Source of the DNA: Apostichopus japonicus
Lineage: Eukaryota > Echinodermata > Holothuroidea > Aspidochirotida > Stichopodidae
NCBI RefSeq assembly: GCF_037975245.1
Contig: NC_092568.1
Coordinates: 16,323,001 to 16,387,000, forward strand
Reading direction: 5' to 3'
DNA: 64,000 nt
In this document: positions 24,194 to 34,759 of the stretch, in pieces
Numbering within the stretch: the stretch's first letter is position 1
Layout of the letters: each line of letters opens with the position of its first letter
Position numbers and translations under genes: made by a program
The notes under the pieces: generated by a model
What the model was told of the DNA's origin: nothing
What the model saw: only the letters and a program-made list of their open reading frames with translations
Database searches by the model: none

Positions 24194-24889
24194 AGAAAGA
24201 CATCCAAGAGATTTCAATTTTATTGGAATGTACCGTATTTCAAAGCCCAGTAGGGAAATCCCCAGGAAGGAAATCTGGATGTAAGGGAGAATGTTTCAGT
24301 TTTGTATTACCGTAAACAACTGAAATGGGCAACATGGTGGGGGGGGGGGATGGGGGGGGGAAGCAGCTTGATTGGGGAAGGAGAAATTCCCCCATGCCAC
24401 CTTGGCTCCTCCGAAAATGCTTACTCCGCCCGTACCCTTCCATAACCCTTCCTATACCTATATACTGTATCAGTCGGGGGAAATATAAATGTCTGCAGGG
24501 GCGGATCTATAGGATTTAAAAAAGGAAGGGGAGAGGCTTTAAGGTAGAGGGTATGGGAGTCCTCTCCCATAAGAAATGATAAGACGTGAAATGATGCTAT
24601 TTGTAGCCATAAAGTTAGGCTATATAAGGCCTATAATTAGGTCTACACGCAAGGTTGTGATAATAACTATTAATAATATATATATATATATTCATAACGG
24701 GATGGAAAAAGATGAAATGCTTTCCCGCCGGGGTCTACCATTCTACCCATCGTCGATTTCATTCCTCACATGAAACCAGGTATTGAAAACATTGAGGGTG
24801 AGTATATAATTTGTGAATGCATGAGTGGTTAATAGTAAGATGCGCATGGCCATGCAATGTTGCCGGCCTTTGAGTAGGCCTATATAGTG
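24194..24889. other. Non-coding, G-rich runs
   Basis: Long G runs near 24341-24360 and a hAT-end-like CAGGGGCGGATCTATAGG at 24487 without a partner. No gene seen. Confidence 0.35.
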
Positions 24890-24929
24890 CGTCCGTATGG
24901 CAAGCCGTTTTAACATTTACCTCGCAATT

Positions 24930-25440
24930 AGACTTAAGTCGAATACATTTCACTTAAGTGGAATACATTCTACTTAAGTGAAATGGAATTCCACTTAAGT
25001 GAAATGTATTCCACTTAAGTGGAATTCAATTTCACTTAAGTGGAATTCAATTTCACTTAAGTAGAAATGGACATTTCTATTTCACTTAAGTGGAAATGCA
25101 TTCCACTTAAGTGGAATTGTATTTCACTTAAGTGGAATACATTTCCACTTAAGTGGAATACATTTCCACTTAAGTGGAATTGTATTCCACTTAAGCTAAA
25201 TAGCCCATCTATTTCACTTAAGTGGAATACAATTCCACTTAAGTGGAATGCATTTCCACTTAAGTGAAATACAATTCCACTTAAGTGGAATGCATTTCCA
25301 CTTAAGTGGAATTGTATTCCGCTTAAGTAGAATACAATTTCACTTAAGTGGAATAACATCTTTTGGGCGTCAATTTCACTTAAGTGGAATTCTATTCTGC
25401 TTAAATAAAATACAATTCCACTTAAGTGGAAATGTTGATA
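24930..25440. repeat. Left CTTAAG palindrome array
   Basis: About 22 palindromic units with invariant or near-invariant CTTAAG cores, most as TTCCACTTAAGTGGAA or TTTCACTTAAGTGGAA, joined by ATACAT, TGTA or TGCA spacers. Confidence 0.92.
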
Positions 25441-25543
25441 TGTGGCTTACATATAAATACAATTTAGGGTAATGTTCGTCGTAACGCATTCAATTGCTCA
25501 TCACATATGATGATTTAGTCGATCCTCGTTGCACGTGTACATC

Positions 25544-25927
25544 ATGGCTACGGCTAATCATTCACATCTAACATTGCTGGAATGCGATCAAATAATTGTT
25601 GTTGTTAGAGACACAATTCGAAGTGTTGTTTCCTCACTTGCACAGGGGAACAATCAGTATGATGCACAACAGAGGCGACTTACATCTTGTTTAAGTAACA
25701 TAGGCAGAATTCGTAACTTTTTAGATAGTGAAACTTTTGACGAAATAAAAGATTCCATCCAAAACCCAAAATCCACAAAAAGTAAAACGTTTTTTTGCCC
25801 TTGTCAATGCGTTTTCGGCTGTAGCTCCAACCACTTAAAATGTATTTGCCATGGCTTTATTTTGGTAATGGTATTCGTCAGGTACCAGGTCAGGTACGTA
25901 TACGTACACACCTTGCACGGATGTTAA
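25544..25927 (+). CDS. Unrecognised ORF inside palindrome-array transposon B
   Basis: The frame starts ATGGCTACGGCTAATC at 25544 (a purine at -3 favours this ATG over the earlier in-frame one at 25529) and gives a helical peptide: LTLLECDQIIVVVRDTIRSV, SSLAQGNNQYDAQQRRL, LSNIGRIRNFLDSETFDEIK. After about residue 75 it becomes Cys-rich and low in coding character (FFCPCQCVFGCSSNHLKCIC), so the true exon may end near 25775-25790. I know no family with this pattern. The position between two arrays in a TIR element suggests the N-terminus of the element's protein. It shows weak similarity to the remnant at 17620-17880 in the sister element. Confidence 0.42.
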   Translation: MATANHSHLTLLECDQIIVVVRDTIRSVVSSLAQGNNQYDAQQRRLTSCLSNIGRIRNFLDSETFDEIKDSIQNPKSTKSKTFFCPCQCVFGCSSNHLKCICHGFILVMVFVRYQVRYVYVHTLHGC

Positions 25928-26065
25928 GTGCTAGCTGGATCCCGATGGACAGCCGATATTCATTGTGCACATATCGACACCACGTACGTACGTACACGTA
26001 TCGCGGCAAGTTGTTTATAATGACGCGCAAAGGCATGGGCAAAGTTTGGCGGTAAATGTACTAGC

Positions 26066-26510
26066 CAATCACATTCCACTTAAGTGGAATAGACTAGCCA
26101 ATCACATTCCACTTAAGTGAAATAGACTATCCAATCACATTTCACTGAAGTGGAATTGTATTCCACTTAAGTGGAATTGTATTCCACTTAAGTGAAATAG
26201 ACAGGACATTCCACTTAAGTGGAATTGTATTCCACTTAAGTAGAATACAATTCCACTTAAGTGAAATGCATTTCCACTTAAGTGGAATACAATTCCACTT
26301 AAGTGGAATGCAATTCCACTTAAGTGAAATAGAATTTATCTTAAGTAAAATGCAGTGACAAGTTGATGAATTCAGCTTAAGTAAAATACAATTAAGCTTA
26401 AGTGGAATGGTTTTCCACTTAAGTGAAATAGAATTCCACTTAAGCTAAATAGTATTCTGCTTAAGTGAAATTGAATTCCACTTAAGTGAAATGTATTCGA
26501 CTTAAGTCGA
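26066..26510. repeat. Right CTTAAG palindrome array
   Basis: The same palindrome class as the left array, running into the right TIR. Some cores are changed to CTTAAGC or CTGAAG. Confidence 0.92.
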
Positions 26511-26549
26511 ATTGCGAGGTAAATGTTAAAACGGCTTGCCATACGTCCG

Positions 26550-26815
26550 GGTGAAGAGGTTTGGCCTCGGACGAACTAGCATAATTTCCCACGGAAGCGG
26601 ACTGAAGTCGGCAAATCAACCTAGCGGCCCAACCTGTGGCGCCTCGGAACCGGTGCGCCGCTGTGTCCGAGTAAACCGGCAGGCCAATCCGCCCCTGGGT
26701 GGGGAAGGGCTGATGAGATGGACCGGTCGTCTCTGTGATATTGCGTCTGGTGACTATCCATACTATCACAGAATAATCATTATACTTGAGTTGGAAATTT
26801 ATCCCGTGTAACTCA
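26550..26815. other. GC-rich island flanking transposon B
   Basis: About 200 bp much richer in GC and CpG than the surroundings, including GGCCTCGGACG, GGCGCCTCGGAACCGG and CCGCCCCTGGGTGGGG. Open frames cross it on both strands but neither resembles a family I know. It could be an exon of an unrecognised gene, an RNA-gene fragment or part of an older element. Confidence 0.3.
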
Positions 26816-28560
26816 CGACTTTTGGGGAAACCTGAACGATTTATCTCAAAATTTCATCTCCGAAATATGACATTTTTGAAATAATGTCGAAATTTTGACG
26901 CTTGATCACGGCATTTCGACGGTCAACGTTGACATTTTATTTCATGATTTGAAGATTTATTTCGAGAATGTGACATTTTATCATCAAACTCATGCGTTTT
27001 ATGTCGACATTCGACGCTTTATCTCGAAATCATGACGTTCGATGTAACCATTTCCGTATTGAAAACGTTATACGCTTAGCATCACATTGCGAAGTCTTCT
27101 TTCGAAATTTCGATGGTTTAGGCCTACCTCGAAATTGTAAAGTTTAGTCTCAATATATATAATTACGTTTTGTCCCTAAATTAAGATGATTTAACTTTCC
27201 ACACTTCGCCTCAAATTTGTATTGTTTGATATCAAATAGTGACATTTTATTTATTTTTCATCTCGAAAATGTGACGTTTTGTCCTAGAAAATACCAGAAT
27301 GTTAAAAAAAAAACGTAAATTAAAGTAGAAATTTTTAAGTAATATTACTGTGGCACGCCGTTTCGATATACACAGTGTTTCAAGGCTAACATAACGCGAA
27401 TCGTGAGATATCATGTGTATTCATCCTTAATTTACGTTCACTGTCAGTTCTGTAAAATCACATGACGTTATGAACGTAAAGGCACAGTAACTTACCGTAA
27501 ATTAACATTCACTATTTTCGTAGACTCAGAAGTTGAACGCACCATTAATTGCATAATAAGTCTAAATGGTGGGTTCAATGACTTGACACCCATTTTGTGT
27601 GAATAAATACAATAACACTTTATTACCGTTTTGTATATATCATTAACCATATGTCGGGACTGTTAATTAGCATATTCCGTAGTGAAGGTGATACTCAAAT
27701 TTTGTGTGTTATATTCTTGTTAGGTGGTTAAGGTGCTTAAGTGCACATGTGTCTAATTAATCATGTAGGTTGTTAGAAATATTGTATTTATGACAGCATG
27801 TGTTTATTGCGTGAAACTGTTGATGTTTGTGCTAAAATAAGAGTGTTTCCCCTTTACTATTGCAAATACACAAGGTTGGTATAGGCAAAATGCTTCACTT
27901 ACCGCTCGGGCAATTATATTTTATACAACTGTTACTTTCCTTCAATTAAAGAGTCGCAAATTGACCATTTTGCGTTAATCACTATAGCCTCTCATGGCAA
28001 AAGTACGGTAGTATTCAGATTAATGAAATATAAGTGTTAAAATTATGAAGAAAAATCAACCCGATAAAAGGAGAAAACTTTGCAATAGAGGAATTGTCAT
28101 TGAACAGAAAATAACGACGTGAAATCACTATTTCTAGATAGCCGTAAGTAAACGTCGCACGGCGTTTTTTTTTTTTAAAAAAAAAACGGCTATTAAGTTA
28201 GCGCAGGCTGCCGGTATTCTAGAGTAAAAATAGAACATTTTTGGGTAACAGTGAACGATTTATTTCGACGCTTTATCTCAAAGTGTTGACGTTGTTTCTT
28301 AAACTATTTGCATTCTGCCTCAAATATGTGACGTTCACTTGCGACATTAAATTATACGACAGTTTCACTTGACATCCGTCGACAACCTCAAAATTTCGAC
28401 ATTTTATCCAAAAACATCTGCCCGTTTTCATCACAACATTAATTTGTGACGTGTTATGAAATTTCGGCGACATTTTCCTCTGAAACTTTGGGACGTTTCA
28501 TCTGAGAGTGTTTACATTTAATCTCGATTGACATTTGTCTTAATCCACATAAAAATTAAC
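26816..28560. repeat. Two blocks of degenerate ~30-bp repeats in direct orientation
   Basis: The blocks at 26830-27300 and 28250-28560 are built on TTTATCTCGAAATTTTGACG-like units. Each block opens with a similar sequence (TTTTGGG, then GAACGATTTAT) at about 26820 and 28238, in the same orientation. Between them lies AT-rich sequence with a T10/A10 inverted repeat bounded by GGCG and CGGC at about 28155-28188. No gene seen. Confidence 0.6.
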
Positions 28561-28756
28561 ATTTTCGGAATATGAGAGTAAATGAACCACACGAATGCTC
28601 AATTGTTCATATATGCGCGGTGTCAGCATCCATGACGCTCTTGTTAGGAGTTTTCGTCATGAGAAATCCCAGACTATTTGTGGCGACAAACAGACTTTGT
28701 TGGGCAAATTGACATCACCCCTTCAAAGCTCCCCAGTCGTCATACCTTAGTGACAC

Positions 28757-29777
28757 CACTGGCGGATCTAAGGGGGGGGTAAGGGGGGCCATGGCCCCCC
28801 CCCCAAAGGTGAGCCAAAAAGTGTTTCCGAACATCCGCTAAATCATATGATTGGAAATTAAAAAAATCGAGAGGAATAGCAGTGGTAGACTAGTCTAAAC
28901 CTTTTCGTTTTCTGGTTTAAAATTAAATGCAGAGCTCCCAACTGACCCGCAATTCGCGGGAATTAGGCCCGCATTCTAACACCCAAACCCGCTCACCCGC
29001 ACAAGCGTCCGAAAAAACCGCATTGTAATTGTCAAGTATACATAAAAAAATTTGCATCAAATTTTGACTTAGCAACCATCATTTCTTTAGCATTTAGCAT
29101 AATAGAGTATAAAACCTCCTTTACAGCATCATTTGAACCTCAAATTAGCCTACATTTCTTTTCATTGGGGCGAGCAGCGAACATTTTCATGCCACGGGAA
29201 AGAATGAATTATCACCTACTATTCAATTTATTGATGTTACACACAAAAAAATGCATATTTCTCAGAAAATTTTGGTGACAAAAGCCTTTCTAAGTGCCAC
29301 CATTTTACATGTAGGCATCACCAGGATTCCCAAAAAATTCAAAAGGGGAGGGGGACACCCCCTCCCCTTATACCCCTCCCCCAGGACGGCGATTCGTGGC
29401 ATGGACCAGCATTTGCCTTCTCAAGAGTTGGGAGCTATGTAAATGTATGAGCATGAGGATTTACAGTTTAACACCATTTTGCAGTTACAGGCTGGTTGTA
29501 AGAAATTTATAACCTATGAGAAATAAAATTTCTTGAGAAAGATGTGATCCCAACTTTGTTTTATAAATATTTAAGAAAATTACACCTGGGAAACATTTTT
29601 TTTAGAAGTAAATTAACATCACCATTGTACACTTTTGTCGCACCAAATTGCATCTGAGGGCATTCAGCTATGGAAAATTTTCCAAAGGGGAGGGGACCCC
29701 TCCCCTTAGACCCCTCCCCCATATCACTCTAATGCCACTTTGGCCCCTCCCAAACAAAGGCCCTGGATCCGCCAGTG
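28757..29777. mobile_element. hAT-like element, 1021 bp, with possible nested insertion
   Basis: Ends CACTGGCGGATC (28757) and GGATCCGCCAGTG (ending 29777). Exact 8-bp TSD AGTGACAC at 28749-28756 and 29778-29785. Poly-G/C tracts and GGGGAGGGG...CCCCTCCCC blocks lie just inside. Between about 28931 and 29438 the sequence is bounded by AGCTCCCAACT and AGTTGGGAGCT, a second inverted pair that may mark a nested element. No transposase frame is visible. Confidence 0.78.
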
Positions 29778-29785
29778 AGTGACAC

Positions 29786-30770
29786 CCCCTCCCCCACCCC
29801 ACACCCGCCTCTTTCTTATCAACAGGCTCAGCTGGTTTATTTCACCAACTGATATATAGTCTCTTAACAATGAAAGCATTTACAAAAGGACACGTCGTGT
29901 TTTGCAGAATTATTTATAGACTTTGTCTATATCTTTTGTATTCGCTCTGTCCAGTTTTCGGGATCGCTTTTTATCAATGCCTCCTAGCTGTTTGTGTGTA
30001 CAACGCAAGTCTCTTTTCACTGCTGTGACATGCATAAACAAACAGGTATAATAAGTCTCAACATGGTTAGCGTACTCGGTTGCTGTTAGCAACTAAATCT
30101 GGTACACATGCTGGGTCGATGAGAGGGCCTGGTAGATACACCATTGTGTTTTTACTGTTAAACTGGATTTGATATAAATAATGTTAGAAGTAAACACACA
30201 AATCCGACAGGGAAGCACTGTCTTGGTGCAATAGGACTGGTTTGGAATTGCTTAATAACACCGTGTGGATTTAATTTCATTTCAAGTTCACGAGTCGGAT
30301 GAACTCGAACTGAAAATCACAAGCTAAACGAGTGTCGATTTCTTTGGACTAGAGTAAGATGGCAACTATCTGATGATAAGCTATAGCAGTAAGCGTAGGC
30401 AGTCATTTTCGGAATTGCCTTCTGCACTGTATTTGATTTTCCAGAGCTTCACAAGTTTCGTATTTCAGTTACAAGCTTTTTCGCCGACGTTCAATTCCAT
30501 TCAACGTTCAAGTTTATTAGAAAACATGAGTGAATATCTGATGGACGGTATCGTTGTTTGTACTTTCAATTGCACCTGTCGTGTAAAAAATGCGTTAGCA
30601 ATGGTTCTGTAAGCCATGTAACCAACTGGACACAATCTATACTGATCACTGAAGAAAAGGAATGATCGTGATTTGAACCAGCACCTGCGGCTCATGGAAT
30701 GGAGAAAGCAAAAACATTTTATACATCGGTACTATATGATCGTTTGAAAGGAAATCGTTGAACGGTCAAA
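29786..30770 (+). promoter_or_regulatory. Upstream region and 5' UTR of MOK (start site not located)
   Basis: Unique-looking sequence between the last transposon and the MOK start codon. The first exon must include some of it as 5' UTR. I see no confident TATA box or CpG island and cannot place the transcription start. Confidence 0.3.
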
Positions 30771-30777
30771 ATGCACA
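30771..30777 (+). CDS. MOK: MOK exon 1, coding part (7 nt)
   Basis: ATGCACA followed by the donor GTAAGT. Joined to exon 2 it gives MHKY, matching MKNY of vertebrate MOK, and the phase fits. The start has A at -3. The exon extends upstream as 5' UTR to an unknown point. Confidence 0.8.
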
Positions 30778-33700
30778 GTAAGTTGTTGTGAAGTGAATGT
30801 TAGAATTAATTTGTAAGAAATTCGATCGACTGAAAGTGACTTGAAACGAAACCATCCCACACTAATTGGCCATTGGGATATTTCTGGTTATGTCTTACTT
30901 TGAGGGTCAATCGAGGTAAAGTTAGGCCGTGATTTCATTGAATGTTCCAAATGATCAGGCGAATGCTCCTATAATTGCTGCATATTGGGTAGTGGAGATA
31001 ATGGATAGTCATCGAACTTTGTGCTATAGGCATATGTAGGCCTAGTCTAGGCCTAAGTTGTATCATGTATGCTGGCAAAAGGCCTAGAAATACGACATTT
31101 TATTAGGCTGCCCTTATCATAATTTAGTTGATATACACCTTTGTAATTGACAGATATACAAAGAAAACTATTGCCATAACACATTCATCATGCTTTATGC
31201 TAACTTCATTGCTTGTTTCTTGATAATTGAAACTACCAATATGAGGATTCAATGAGGGGAGTGGGAGGGAGATCGATTGATTGAGAGGACACGGTGACTG
31301 CCAGAAATCTGATTGTTTTTGACTTATATATCAATTGTAAATGCAGCTGGATCAATCAGAGATAAGTTTCAATGGAGTAGAACTGTTAATTGTAGAACAT
31401 CGTATCATGATTTTCGTCAGTCCTATGCTATTATTACATTTGTAATACCCTTTCAACATGTTTTAATATACTTAACCTTGACTGTTTGTTTATACATTTT
31501 CTACAGAGTATCGAATGCTAGGAAAGAAGGGAGAGGGAACATTCTCCGAGGTTCTAAAATGTCAGAATATACAGGATGGCACTCAATATGCCTGCAAGAG
31601 AATGAAACAGACATATACCAGGTAATGAACAAAAAGTAACATGCAGGTGTACATTGTATAAAATTTAATGCATTTTACAGTAAAAGTTATTTGTAAATAT
31701 AAGTCCTTTTTGTATGTCATTTAGCTAAAAAACACACACACACACATACACTTGTCTGTTAAAAACTTGCATAGCCAGGTATGCATTTCACATTAATTAT
31801 GTTTCTCTTGGAGAATTTGTTCACGGTGTTAAGCTCAAATTGCTATCATTTCGATTATCCACCAATTATTGGTTGGCCATGAAGTACTGTATTATACTGA
31901 ATGTGTGAGACCTGTACAGTTCAAACATACATATACATAAAGTTGTATTCTTGGTGAGAAGTGAGTCCCTGTGACCAAACTGGAAATGTGGGGATCTTCT
32001 CTCTTGCAGAATTAGACATGTAAAGCAATCCCATATATTTATTAGCAAGCATGTACATGCACGATTATAATTTATAAAGAGATAATTTCATTGATTCACT
32101 CTCAGAGGTTTATCAGAAGTGTAAGGTATATCCTAGAGTTTATAAAGTTTAATGAAACCAAAGTTATCATTTAATAACAACATTCAGCTTACACAAAATG
32201 CATATATTTTATGCTAATTAAAATGAGCAAATGTTTTCATCCCATGGGTGCAACATGATTGATAAAAGCATCGGGATGAATGTAGACATGGAGAGCATGC
32301 TTTCACTTGTCAAGGGACCTTCATCTTTTATCGTCAATTCAATTTTGTACACAGTGAAAAAATCAGCAAAGTGTTCTTTTAAGTTTAAATGTGAATTTGA
32401 GATAACTCAGTTTTCAGAAGATGCTGAACACGTACACAGCTTTCATTGCAACTTTTTCTTACAATAATAGTAAAGTCTTGAAAGTTTTGACACTCAACCA
32501 GTACAAATATATCTGAACTGAGAGATACCATAGTATAAAGTAAAATTATTTGTATACTGAATGTTAAAAGACACAACTAACATCACAATTTCTGTTTTTA
32601 ATATTCAAGAAAGCAAACAGAAATCAAACACTCTGAACATTAATGTTGACAGTTTAGGATAGAAAGAGGTTGATCAAGCAGAAGAAACAATCCATAATTT
32701 TCAGTTGTAACTGTAGAAAGAAAAAAAACAGTGCAAAATTGGTATACAGTATATAATTGATTATTTTTAATCATTTAGTTTTGTAAACAGATAATAATTT
32801 CTTTGATCAAATTTTGAGTGCCAGTTTTGAATCATTGGAACTGTGTCTCTATGCAGTGCCATTGTTCCTGTATACGCATAACCTACTGTACATCTCTGCA
32901 CTTGAATATATATCAAATTTCCCATTTTGCGTATCATTTTGCAAATTGATATGGGATAAATTGTTCCCTGGTATGGTCTGGAAGGTTTCTATTTTCTCTA
33001 GCTTCATTTTCTATTTTAATGTTTATATACAGTGACATTGTTCCTGTATACGCAAAACCTACTGTACACCTCTGCACTTTTATATCAAATTTCCCATTTT
33101 GCGCATTATTTTGCAAATTGATATGGGATAAATTGTTCCCTGGTATGGTCTGGAAGGTTTTTATTTTCTCTAGCTTCATTTTCTATTTTAATGTTTATAT
33201 GTTGTGACGTCTAATGCCACATCTCTCCATGCCTCTATTTTTATTTTGCCACTTTTTAGTTAAAATTGTTTCCTAACAATGAAACTCTTACATGATTTGA
33301 ATATATTTCAAGTGCACGCTCTTTGCGTCAGCTGCTTTGTTGTAAAATTTTGCTATTGATTAGTGAGCATGTAACAGATTACTTGTAAAATAGAGCTCTC
33401 TGTTTTAAGTGGGTCAAATACAATTTGAAATTTCATTTGTTGCCTAGTAACAGCTCTGTTGCCCATTGGAAAGCAGAGCTTGAACTATGGTCCTTTTGTA
33501 TCGATGGGAATATTAACTTGAATTCTATATGTAGAACAGTGCAATTCTATATGTAGAACAGTGCAATTTTACCTATCATATTGTTCAACCTTTACCAAAA
33601 AAAAAAAACTGACAATGGTTAAAAGGAAAAGGTTAAAAGGTAATTAGATATTCATAAAAATGTGAATTAGGGTCCTGTTGGGTCCTTTACTCAGACATGT

Positions 33701-34717
33701 TGTTATGCAGTTTTTCCTTTGAAACAGTGAGGAGTAAATTTGGTCAATTAAGTACTACTCCCTTTTTCCCGTCACCTTCCAATAAACTAGTGTTGTATTT
33801 TTATTTTTATCCAAATATTTGTTCAGTAATATAAGCACTATTTTTGGACAATGTTTACTGTTAGTTGAGCATATTTAGAATAAGTGGCAATGCATGAAAA
33901 CTTGTGGGATTGACTGATAACTGGTGCAGTAGTGCTTCATCTTTGGAGAAAGGAAGGGAGAGGTAAATTTTAGTCTTGCTTATAATGATATAAATATTAG
34001 GCATGAGGATATGTATACTCTTGCATGTCCCCGTACTCTGTTCTGGCCTTTTCAGTATACCTTGCTTTGGTCATAAATCACAACATTTAATTTGCCGCTC
34101 TGGGTCATTTAGCTGATGTGCGTAGTGGCTCCCTATTGGATAAATGGATCTAGTTCGTTTGACCAGATGTTACAATAAACTTTTGAAAGAATTGGTACAG
34201 TATATTACATCTTAAGTCATGTTACACTGCCCAGTAAAGTAATGAGTTAATTTGCCACCTAAACTTCTTTGGAATGGCAAGGTTGGCATTGCCTCTAGAC
34301 CATAATAGGTCTCCTTTTTCCCCCTCTTTCTTATTAATAAATGCCAGAGCCTTGAGTTACAGTAGCTGGCCTCCCAATGATAAGAAATCTCTGAATAACA
34401 TAGCAATTATGACATCCCTGGTAATGTAATATTTAACAGCTTATAAGTTCCCCATCACAGAGCCCCACTTACAGTTATGCAGTGGCCTATCAATAAGTAC
34501 TGTATGAAGTCATTGCATAAAGTGTCAATATATATGATATATATTTATATTTATATATATAAGAAATGAATGTGTAGTAAGTGGTATGACAGATATATAG
34601 TAAATAAATAAAGATACTCCAGAAAAATCGTGATGAGTCCCAAAAGGAAACCGGTTGTGAAGTGGAATTTTTCTGGTGTGTTGATCTTTTTATATATATA
34701 TATACAGTATATAAATA

Positions 34718-34759
<42 letters not shown>

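Larger units (their letters stand above)
24896..26543. mobile_element. Palindrome-array transposon B (CTTAAG type)
   Basis: Ends TATGGCAAGCCGTTTTA (24896) and its complement (ending 26543), flanked by a 6-bp TSD CGTCCG (24890-24895 and 26544-26549). The TIR continues into ACATTTACCTCGCAATT and then into arrays of the palindrome TTCCACTTAAGTGGAA and variants, 20-21 bp apart (left about 24930-25440, right about 26066-26510). The interior holds an ATG-initiated frame at 25544. The first 17 terminal bases and TSD length are shared with the element at 16860, but the array sequence is unrelated. Confidence 0.88.

Noticed and set aside
25057-25472. Open frames with repeated HLSG/LKWN peptides on both strands
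   Set aside because: They are translations of the CTTAAG palindrome array, which lacks stops in several frames because of its period of 21.
31313-31639. 108-codon frame overlapping MOK exon 2
   Set aside because: It is intron read-through in a different frame from the kinase; the true exon is bounded by the splice sites at 31507 and 31621.
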